DNA of 12,991 bases from CBDCUC01 sp965222485. Lineage in GTDB: Bacteria; Pseudomonadota; Alphaproteobacteria; Rhizobiales; Hyphomicrobiaceae. The position numbers and the translations under genes were made by a program. Numbering within the stretch: position 1 is the first letter of the stretch; the number at the start of each line of letters is the position of its first letter. A model generated the notes under the pieces. That model was not told the DNA's origin and ran no database searches. It was given only the letters and a program-made list of their open reading frames with translations. Of the stretch, positions 7,641 through 12,991 are shown piece by piece. The DNA is taken from the NCBI GenBank assembly GCA_965222485.1, contig CBDCUC010000015.1:1-12991 (forward strand), in the 5' to 3' direction.

Positions 7641-7672
7641 GGCTCCGCCGGGACGATCGGCGGGGCCTTTTT
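7641..7672 (+). terminator. Intrinsic terminator on the plus strand inside the leader of the 113-aa gene
   Basis: GGCTCCGCCG (7641-7650) pairs with CGGCGGGGCC (7658-7667), ten pairs with one G-U, around a 7-nt loop, and TTTTT follows directly (7668-7672). Only the plus-strand reading gives stem plus U-tract. No plus-strand gene ends here, so it would terminate a transcript antisense to the start of the 113-aa gene. Confidence 0.7.
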
Positions 7673-7896
7673 GCGCCTGAAGCGTCAAAGCTCCAGGGGC
7701 TGCCGACCGGCGCATGGTTTGTTTGCGTGGTCTGCCGCCGCCGGAGCCAGTTAGGCGCTGAGCTCCGTGTTTCGTATGCAGTGGGACGATTGGGGAAAGA
7801 GATGTTGTTGGCGCTGGGCCAGCCGATAATGCGGCCGGACGACGTGTCAGCATCACTTATGCAAATTCATTAAATTCAGCAGCTGCCGCAGAGCGA

Positions 7897-8172
7897 CTAC
7901 GGGATAAAGATGATCTCGCGCTCCACAATCTCATAGGCGATCAATGGAATGGCCTCAAAGCGCGCAACCCGATCGGGCCCCGATTCATTGGGAGGTGACG
8001 GGGCGGTGACAAGATTGGCGACGATGGTTTCAAATCGGTCCATCGCCTGTTGGCCCACCTCATCGACGTGCGAGCGAAGCTCCTTAGCATTCTCGAACTC
8101 GCGCACCATTTCCGGCTTGTGGCGACGAATATGCGCCTCATACATGCTGGCGAACTTGGCGGCGCTGGGCAT
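7897..8172 (-). CDS. Small unknown accessory protein (91 aa)
   Basis: The 91-aa product starts MPSAAKFASMYEAHIRRHKP and is mainly helical, with charged heptad-like stretches (MVREFENAKELRSHVDEVGQQAMDR, written here in two parts: residues 22-36 and 37-46). It has no membrane segment. It resembles in style a class of small mobile-element proteins beginning with a conserved Phe-Ala..Tyr..His..Pro-Glu-Met pattern, but I cannot name a family or function. The ATG at 8172 has GGAGG 12 nt upstream, rather far; an in-frame TGA at 8179-8181 rules out a longer form, while Met10 is an alternative start. It lies 80 nt downstream of the ribbon-helix-helix gene on the same strand and may be co-transcribed with it. 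Confidence 0.65.
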   Translation of the reverse strand: MPSAAKFASMYEAHIRRHKPEMVREFENAKELRSHVDEVGQQAMDRFETIVANLVTAPSPPNESGPDRVARFEAIPLIAYEIVEREIIFIP

Positions 8173-8252
8173 TTGCGGTCATGTCCTCCAGTGATTCGAG
8201 TGATCCGGCGCTTATCCCAAAGGCCGAGCGTCGATTGAAACGGGCGACGCGA

Positions 8253-8399
8253 TCACGAGCCGGGCTTTAATTTGCGTTCCAGAGAGCGGATGAATGCACG
8301 GATAATGTCCGTCTTGGACCTCAGTGTTTGTTCGGCGTATGCGGTCAGGATCTCGTCTTCCTCGCGACTGATCCGAACATTGAGATTGTTTCTCTCCAT
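8253..8399 (-). CDS. CopG/Arc-type ribbon-helix-helix DNA-binding protein (48 aa)
   Basis: The 48-residue protein starts MERNNLNVRISREEDEILT. It fits the ribbon-helix-helix plan: a short N-terminal strand (NLNVRIS, residues 5-11), helix one (REEDEILTAYAEQ), a turn with SKTD, and helix two (IIRAFIRSLERKL). Such proteins dimerise through the strand, which enters the DNA major groove. The length is close to plasmid CopG (about 45 aa), a repressor that controls copy number; antitoxins and other repressors share the fold. An 11-bp inverted repeat begins four bases before the start codon, which indicates autoregulation. There is no clear ribosome site because the operator occupies that place. With the replication-type genes upstream, control of replication is a reasonable guess. 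No partner toxin is evident, although the 91-aa gene downstream is not excluded. Confidence 0.8.
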   Translation of the reverse strand: MERNNLNVRISREEDEILTAYAEQTLRSKTDIIRAFIRSLERKLKPGS

Positions 8400-8403
8400 G
8401 CGC

Positions 8404-8432
8404 GCATTGTAATGTATTGTGCATTACAATGC
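8404..8432. promoter_or_regulatory. Operator: perfect 11-bp inverted repeat before the ribbon-helix-helix gene
   Basis: GCATTGTAATG (8404-8414) and CATTACAATGC (8422-8432) are perfect inverted copies separated by 7 bases; the spacer TATTGTG repeats part of the arm (ATTGT). It lies immediately upstream of the start at 8399 and probably overlaps the promoter. The arrangement fits cooperative binding of ribbon-helix-helix dimers and self-repression. Confidence 0.75.
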
Positions 8433-9325
8433 AAACAGACAGTTTGCTAAATAATGTTAAGATGCTGAGCCCCTCAGAATTGAAGGGATTTGCCGTCAAA
8501 TTCACGCTTGCGGGCATTTGCGCAAGCGGTGGGCCCAACCAAACGTTTGTGTGTCTAGATCATCGTCGTTGCGGATCGAAAGAACTAGTGGCGGGGTCGG
8601 GGTTGATTTTGCGGACAATCGGTAAGACGCTGTAACAGAGTTACTTTTCGAAATTTTCCACCTCTGGCCACCCCTGTCCGGGTGATGTCCGGCCTGTCCG
8701 GACTACGGTCCGGTCTGAGGTCCGGTCTGCCTGGTCATGCCCCGGACATGTCCGGCCGCTTCGATGGACATCATCTACAGGCAACTTTATCGAACGTTTG
8801 CGAAAAGGGGGGGTGCATCCAGGCTTGTCCCGCGGCTCAAGTCGCCGCATCTGAGGATCAGAGTTGCGCATGGCCATCTCCGGCCTGTGAACCTGATGAC
8901 TGACCTGCACCCGAGGAACCGGTGCCCGCACGGCACGGCGCTGGACCGATTTGAGTGATGCGGATGTTTGTGGGTTCTTTCAGATGGGTGTTGTCTTCAA
9001 CACGTGCGTGGTCGCCCGTGCGAGGATCTGCGAGCATCTCTGGGTTCGCGTTATCAGCGTTTGATGGTGTTGAAACACGGACGAACGAGCGGACCGCCTG
9101 CAATGCGAACGCCTGCTGCTCAGTCAATGGAATTGCGCGAAAATGCGTGTCAGCATGATTTGTTGTATTGGGGAAGCGACGTGTGCTGGCCGCATGCACA
9201 AAAACACGTGATTTCAGAGCCTATGAGGCCCGAAGGCTGCGGATTACTAAATTAGATAGCCTTTCCCATACTGTTCGATCGCGGGGTATTCCTCCAATAG
9301 TCAGATGTTTTTGTTTTTTAGCACG
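8433..9325. other. Large intergenic region holding the GTCCGG array
   Basis: No firm gene is present in nearly 900 bases. The GTCCGG array at 8676-8755 is its main structure. One minus-strand frame (8858-9199, 113 codons, GTG start) has a partly protein-like N-terminal half (LTEQQAFALQAVRSFVRVST) and a disordered Gly/Ser/Ala-rich end, but no ribosome site; I hold it as possible only. A good GGAGGA sequence on the minus strand at about 9289-9294 has no usable start codon after it. As the space between a polymerase-like gene and a CopG-like gene, the region is a plausible replication origin of the element. Confidence 0.5.
8676..8755. repeat. Array of six GTCCGG motifs plus one inverted copy, iteron-like
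   Basis: GTCCGG starts at 8676, 8687, 8696, 8708, 8720 and 8750; an inverted copy CCGGAC is at 8742-8747. The first five starts are 9-12 bases apart, about one helical turn, so all face the same side of the DNA. The last pair forms the perfect 14-bp palindrome CCGGACATGTCCGG (8742-8755). Such phased short repeats are typical of replication-initiator or partition-protein binding sites. The nearby polymerase-like and CopG-like genes suggest an origin, but no AT-rich unwinding tract is obvious within the array itself. Confidence 0.6.
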
Positions 9326-10576
9326 TCATTGCAATATGTTATGTCCTTTTTTGCGGAGCTCGCAAAGTTTCTTGCCGCGCGCATCGTCCATCGCTTCTTC
9401 AAGCAGGTGTCGTGCCTTCTCGCGGACAATAAATCCGTCGTGGATCGACAGAACGACTTCTCCCTTCTTTCGCATTTGCGCCTGGACGTCTTTGCAGATG
9501 TCGCTGTCGATTCGTTGCAGAATTATGCCTGATCCGCTCTGCCAGAACCGTTCGTACTGTGGATGGCGGTTTTTTACGGCCTTGATGAGGTCGTCCGCCA
9601 GTTTGTAAGGATCCGGATGACCGCGCTTCTGCAGTTCATAGGCAACAGCTTTGCGTGCGGATTGGTTCTCTCGCAAATTGAGGAGCGTATTGAATGTCCT
9701 CTTTGCAAGCGAGCGGTCGATGTCCTCAATCTCATAAGGGTCTGCTCCGCTCCAACCCACGCCGGTGATTGCGCGCATAAGGGTGGGATGAATGTATTCA
9801 TAATCCCGCTCGACCACGGGCTGGCCATCGATTAGTAAGTGTCCCCGGTCATCCGAAGGCACGCCCTGCCACCAGCCGCCGTAAAACCGGCCACCGCGAT
9901 TCCATCGGTCGTTAAACACGCGGTAAAGGTGGTTACGCATCGGATTGACGACGACGTCGTCACGCCTCAACAGGCCATGACGATCTATCGACCAGAACGG
10001 ATGAACAAGGTCGATTGTGATCGATGACAGGGCGTCATTTTGCTCCAACACGTCCCTGCGCATGTGACGCGTCTCGCGCGTGTCCTTGTAATCGATCAGC
10101 CTCTTGTCACCATCCTTCAAGCGGATCGGCTCGCTGTCGCGATACTCGAGCATCGATGTGTCCCAGAAAGGAAGGAAATTTCGAAGTTGCGGGTTGAGGC
10201 GCAACCGGGATCGGAAGGTTGAGTTCGGGCCCGGGCGGGCGCGGTCATGGATTATGATTCGTGCGCTTTCCAAATGTTCAACCGCCGCGATCACAGTTTC
10301 ATAGGACAGCCGTCCACGATGATAGCGGCGTGTACTTGCGTAGTAGTTGCGGTCTCTTGAATAGTGGAGCCATTGGTTGGGGTTACCTAAAGCGGCAATC
10401 GTGATCTGGACGAGGATGATGTTACGTGCCCGCCGGTATTTTGCGTTGCGCGCTGGAGGTGCGCCGAGCTGGATGGCGCGGTCCTCATCACAGTGGACAT
10501 TAAGATCTAACCTAAGGGGCTTGTCTTTAGGAAAGGCGCGCAAAGGGTCTGCGTGCCCAGAACATTGCTCGGGCAT
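9326..10576 (-). CDS. Replication protein with winged-helix N-terminus and compact family-A polymerase-like core
   Basis: The 416-aa product is numbered from the ATG at 10576; a GTG three codons earlier is also possible, and neither has a strong ribosome site. Residues about 55-115 contain a winged-helix-like segment (GRLSYETVIAAVEHLESARI). The C-terminal half shows, in order, the signatures of family-A polymerases and T7-like RNA polymerases. GGRFYGGWWQGVP (228-240, then Arg244) parallels the GR..Q..P..R stretch before motif A. ERDYEYIHP (Asp258) is motif A. RSLAK (Arg288, Lys292) has the exact R-x3-K spacing of motif B. SIHDGF (His379, Asp380) is motif C. Asp258 and Asp380 would hold the catalytic metals. 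The distances between motifs are much shorter than in Pol I or T7 RNA polymerase, and no exonuclease domain is present. A primase-polymerase or DNA polymerase for the element is my inference. The computationally described TV-Pol family of mobile elements is the closest idea I recall. It may act at the GTCCGG array downstream. Confidence 0.65.
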   Translation of the reverse strand: MPEQCSGHADPLRAFPKDKPLRLDLNVHCDEDRAIQLGAPPARNAKYRRARNIILVQITIAALGNPNQWLHYSRDRNYYASTRRYHRGRLSYETVIAAVEHLESARIIIHDRARPGPNSTFRSRLRLNPQLRNFLPFWDTSMLEYRDSEPIRLKDGDKRLIDYKDTRETRHMRRDVLEQNDALSSITIDLVHPFWSIDRHGLLRRDDVVVNPMRNHLYRVFNDRWNRGGRFYGGWWQGVPSDDRGHLLIDGQPVVERDYEYIHPTLMRAITGVGWSGADPYEIEDIDRSLAKRTFNTLLNLRENQSARKAVAYELQKRGHPDPYKLADDLIKAVKNRHPQYERFWQSGSGIILQRIDSDICKDVQAQMRKKGEVVLSIHDGFIVREKARHLLEEAMDDARGKKLCELRKKGHNILQ

Positions 10577-10972
10577 CGGTCCCACTTTCAGTGAAAGGAT
10601 GTATTGGAAAGTGCGGTTGCTGTTGGCCGCTCTCGCGAGCGTATGCTTGCGCGATCGGGCCAGTCAGGTGGAGGGGATTAGGTTTCGGGAACCGGTGTGC
10701 CGATCAGTTGAGACGACGGGTGATGTCGCCGAACACGCGAAGAAACGCATTTGTGCGAGCTTGCGCTTGAGCAGATCGTGTCTTCTTGGGGTGGGCAATT
10801 GTCATGCGCAGCTTCAGCGCAATTTCTCTCGACAGAAGGCGACCGCAGGACGATTAGATGTGCGACTTTGCACTCCGCGGCACATGTTTGTAGTGCACTC
10901 ATGGGCTTATGAATTCCAGTTGGAAGGGGCAAATCAGAAGTCCCTCCGGGACGTTGCTGGAGAGAATCGCAT
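10577..10972. other. Intergenic region between the excisionase-like and polymerase-like genes
   Basis: About 400 bases with no firm gene. One short minus-strand frame at 10704-10805 would encode 33 aa beginning MTIAHPKKTRSAQAQARTN; in the same frame it opens further upstream to a stop near 10850 without another ATG. It looks protein-like but lacks a ribosome site, so it may be a remnant or a tiny gene. The plus-strand frame crossing this region (10377-11072) is mostly a shadow of the neighbouring genes. The promoter of the polymerase-like gene should lie here. Confidence 0.4.
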
Positions 10973-11221
10973 CTATGCTCCGTCCGGCTTGTCGGTCGAC
11001 GGCAGGTCCCCGGTGCACAGAGAAGCTCCGGGACAGGCGTCGTCGTTTGCGACAAGGCGCTTGAGAGATTGAGCTGTCACGAGGCGGCGTCCTCCTACGC
11101 GTACAGAGTCGAGAACACCACTCTTGATCAGTTCATAAATCTTCGTTCGCCCCAGGCCTGAGACGCGGACCGCAACTTTCACGCTATAGGCAAGCGGTTC
11201 AAAATCAGATTGTTCCGTCAT
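10973..11221 (-). CDS. AlpA/excisionase-like helix-turn-helix protein (82 aa)
   Basis: The 82-aa protein has a MerR-like winged HTH of the excisionase/AlpA type at residues about 11-58. It includes YSVKVAVRVSGLGRTKIYEL, where GRTKIYELIKSG (24-35) is the DNA-reading helix, and RVGGRRLV (41-48) is the hairpin wing. The last 24 residues are disordered. Proteins of this type direct excision with a tyrosine integrase or activate integrase transcription. It lies two genes downstream of the integrase on the same strand, 113 bases past the preceding gene, so it may have its own promoter. The ATG at 11221 is chosen because the longer frame begins at a TTG without support. The ribosome site is weak (AGGG about 11 nt upstream). 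Confidence 0.85.
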   Translation of the reverse strand: MTEQSDFEPLAYSVKVAVRVSGLGRTKIYELIKSGVLDSVRVGGRRLVTAQSLKRLVANDDACPGASLCTGDLPSTDKPDGA

Positions 11222-11334
11222 CGTCGACGCACCCTGTGTCAAAATGTTGCTTGGAGTGCGTTCAGTCGTACCCGTCAAAGCCCGATGGCGTCCAACCGCA
11301 GGTTGACGGAAAAAATTCTAGGTTTCTGGCTGAC

Positions 11335-12075
11335 CTAGTTGCCTGTGAAAACTTTGAACCCGTGTCTTTCGAACGCTGCGGCGAGAGCTTGGTCTGTCCC
11401 TGCAAGCGGCGCGCCGTGCTTTTCACAAAAAAGGCTCACCGCCCACAAAAAATCGACGAAGATTGAATGGCGCTGTTTCTCTGCAGTAATGTCATTTCGA
11501 ACTCTGGAAATGCCGCCTGACTGATGGTAGGCCTCACCGAGGACAAGCAATGTACTGATCAGGACTTGGTTCGATTTTGGGCCGGAGCGCCCTTTCGGGA
11601 GTTCCGTTTTCGTGAATTCAACGGCTCGCCCCAATAGGTTCAAAGTTTTCATGACCTCTGGAATCTCAATGTACTCTGTTGGCGAACGTGGTGCCTCAGT
11701 TGAAAAGCTTGCATTAAAGATCACCAACGCGATGGCGGCGTCATGGGCAGGTTCTGTTCCCGCATTCCTTACCGCAACATCATGATCAAATATCCCGGCT
11801 GAGATGAACTCGTGCTCTGACGAAGTCGACAACGCTTTTCTTAGTTTGGAAACCGCTGTTTCAATCTTGTTGAGTTCGTCCCCAACTGCGCTGCTCGGAA
11901 CCGTTTTCCAATCATCAAACTTGCTGGGGTGTTTTTTTCTGATCCAGGCGTTAACTGCCGTCTCTATCATCTGGCGCGATTCAGACGATAAAGCGACGCC
12001 ACCTGCTGCCTCTAAGTTTTCCCAGTCGCGGGAACTCAACGTGACCTTGTCGTTGCGTTTGTTGGCAGCTTTCAC
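11335..12075 (-). CDS. Unknown protein (246 aa) coupled to the integrase gene
   Basis: I do not recognise this family. The product is soluble and largely helical, with a basic N-terminus (MKAANKRNDKVTLSSRDW), a probable coiled helix at about 66-82 (ELNKIETAVSKLRKALS), and a hydrophobic helical C-terminal part (NQVLISTLLVLGEAY, FVDFLWAVSLFCEKHG). No signal peptide or catalytic motif is evident. The start is a GTG at 12075, supported by the purine-rich GGGGGAAGG just upstream; no ATG is near. Only 12 bases separate it from the integrase stop, so the two genes are almost certainly one transcript and translationally coupled. That position suggests a role in integration, excision or their control, but this is inferred from context alone. 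It is somewhat AT-richer than the integrase (11641-11700: 28 of 60 are G or C). Confidence 0.8.
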   Translation of the reverse strand: MKAANKRNDKVTLSSRDWENLEAAGGVALSSESRQMIETAVNAWIRKKHPSKFDDWKTVPSSAVGDELNKIETAVSKLRKALSTSSEHEFISAGIFDHDVAVRNAGTEPAHDAAIALVIFNASFSTEAPRSPTEYIEIPEVMKTLNLLGRAVEFTKTELPKGRSGPKSNQVLISTLLVLGEAYHQSGGISRVRNDITAEKQRHSIFVDFLWAVSLFCEKHGAPLAGTDQALAAAFERHGFKVFTGN

Positions 12076-12087
12076 GACCTTCCCCCG

Positions 12088-12991
12088 CTATCTTTGTTCG
12101 CAAAATTCTGCCCATGCATCCATGAGCTTCCGCCGTTTTTCGAGCGCATCGCCGCGCCGGTAGGCTCGCTCAACTGAGTTGCCGACAGCATGAGCGAGTG
12201 CCGCTTCGCAGATTTCACGAGGGTGGTTTGTTGTTTCTCCAGCCCAGTCACGGAATGTCGAGCGAAAGCCATGTGTTGTGATGTCTTGATAGCCCATACG
12301 CCGATAGAGGGCTTTCATCACCATATTGGAAAGCGGCTTGCCAGCTTTGGAGCCAGGAAAGATTAGATCAGCAGGCTGCCCCTTCGGCATCCTGGCCAGC
12401 AATTCCAATGCTGCCTGCGAAAGCGGCACGCGGTGAGACCTGCCAGACTTCATACGGTCCGCGGGGCATTCCCAGATAGCCTTGTCCAAATCAATTTCGC
12501 ACCAGCGTGTGCCCAGCGCTTCCCCAATGCGTGCCGCTGTTAGGATGCACCATTCAAGTGCTCGTGCTGCTATCGCTTCGCGCTGGCGCAGCTCAGACAT
12601 GAAACGTGGAAGCTCCGGCCAATGTAGCGCCGCATGGTGTTTTTGCTCGTGTCTTGGGCGTCTCGGCAAGAGGAGATCCAAATGGCCTCTCCAACGGGCC
12701 GGATTGGCAGCATCTTGATCAATCAACCCGCGTGCACGAGCGGCGTCGAGTACCGCTTCGATACGCCCGCGCGTGCGCGAAGCTGTCTCTGGTTTCTCGA
12801 TCCACATTGGCTGCAGGACCGACAGAATGTCTTCGGTGGTGATCTGAGATACAGGTTTGTCTCTCAGCGGTGCCGCATATACTTTAAGCGTCATCCGCCA
12901 CTGGGCCCGGTGCTTTGCATTTCGCCAGCCGGGCGACTTACTTGCAATGAGATTGTCGGCAACTTGACCGAACGTGTTTGCGCGCTCCAGT
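12088..12991 (-). CDS. Tyrosine recombinase/integrase, P4-type, N-terminus outside the window
   Basis: The frame stays open to the right edge, so the gene is cut by the window; about 300 C-terminal residues are visible. The start of the visible part (ERANTFGQVADNLI, then WRNAKHRAQWRMTLKVYA) is the usual core-binding domain of P4-like integrases. Counting from Met at 12894, the catalytic set is complete: Arg122 in TAARIGEAL, Lys149 in RMKSGRSHRVPL, His208 and Arg211 in THGFRSTFRDWA, His235 in ALAHAVGN, and the nucleophile Tyr245 in ERAYRRGD. The enzyme catalyses site-specific integration and excision of the element. Genes of this type usually start close to the attachment site, so the element's right end and perhaps a tRNA gene should lie shortly beyond this window. 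The GC content is like the restriction-gene N-terminal part. Confidence 0.95.
   Translation of the reverse strand, partial: LERANTFGQVADNLIASKSPGWRNAKHRAQWRMTLKVYAAPLRDKPVSQITTEDILSVLQPMWIEKPETASRTRGRIEAVLDAARARGLIDQDAANPARWRGHLDLLLPRRPRHEQKHHAALHWPELPRFMSELRQREAIAARALEWCILTAARIGEALGTRWCEIDLDKAIWECPADRMKSGRSHRVPLSQAALELLARMPKGQPADLIFPGSKAGKPLSNMVMKALYRRMGYQDITTHGFRSTFRDWAGETTNHPREICEAALAHAVGNSVERAYRRGDALEKRRKLMDAWAEFCEQR

Noticed and set aside
7605..7856. Long form of the 113-aa protein with 84 extra N-terminal residues
   Set aside because: The extra part is low-complexity and spans the plus-strand terminator, whereas the internal ATG at 7604 has an excellent ribosome site.
8212..8538. Minus-strand open frame of 108 codons
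   Set aside because: A different frame of the same DNA encodes a clear ribbon-helix-helix protein with its operator; this one is the shadow.
8641..8931. Minus-strand open frame of 96 codons over the GTCCGG array
   Set aside because: Its Arg/Thr/Gly-rich repeats are simply the translation of the repeated DNA motif, and it lacks a ribosome site.
10377..11072. Plus-strand open frame of 231 codons
   Set aside because: It runs antisense through the better-supported polymerase-like and excisionase-like genes and shows no domain.
1..12991. tRNA genes, CRISPR arrays, insertion-sequence ends
   Set aside because: No T-loop-like GGTTCGAATCC pattern within a cloverleaf, no regularly spaced long repeats and no transposase motifs were seen on either strand by eye.

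Overview
The window looks like accessory DNA of an alphaproteobacterium, most likely a member of the Rhizobiales. The main reasons are a GTTC-N7-GTTC SOS box (the alphaproteobacterial LexA site), moderately high GC in most genes, and the style of the integrase and small accessory proteins. No rRNA, tRNA or CRISPR array was seen. All genes but one run on the minus strand.

Right part (about 8.2-13.0 kb): the recombination and replication end of an integrated mobile element. Reading leftwards in the direction of transcription, it holds a tyrosine integrase (its N-terminus runs off the right edge), a tightly linked protein of unknown function, an AlpA/excisionase-like HTH protein, a protein that looks like a very compact family-A (DNA Pol I / T7 RNA polymerase-like) polymerase core with an N-terminal winged helix, an array of GTCCGG motifs that resembles iterons, and a 48-residue CopG/Arc-type ribbon-helix-helix protein directly behind a long inverted-repeat operator. 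Together these look like a self-replicating integrated element, satellite-like or an IME, with its own replication and copy-control genes. No capsid, relaxase or conjugation genes are in view.

Middle part (about 5.1-8.2 kb): small cargo genes. There is a 91-aa unknown protein, then a 113-aa protein with one membrane helix and a C-terminal HTH-like segment bounded by strong hairpins. After a gene-poor stretch comes a multi-pass membrane protein whose C-terminal domain carries an LYLRSF / GRP / W-E motif set resembling TIR-like folds.

Left part (1-4.6 kb): a large one-polypeptide type IIG-like restriction-modification protein (PD-(D/E)XK nuclease, N6-adenine methyltransferase and target recognition). 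Beyond a gene-poor stretch lies a divergent pair: an SRAP/YedK-type DNA-protein crosslink protein and an 81-aa unknown gene, sharing one SOS box. The restriction enzyme and the TIR-like membrane protein make the middle and left look like a defence cargo, and the SRAP pair ties the left end to the DNA-damage response. Whether the SRAP pair belongs to the element or to the host flank cannot be decided from this window.
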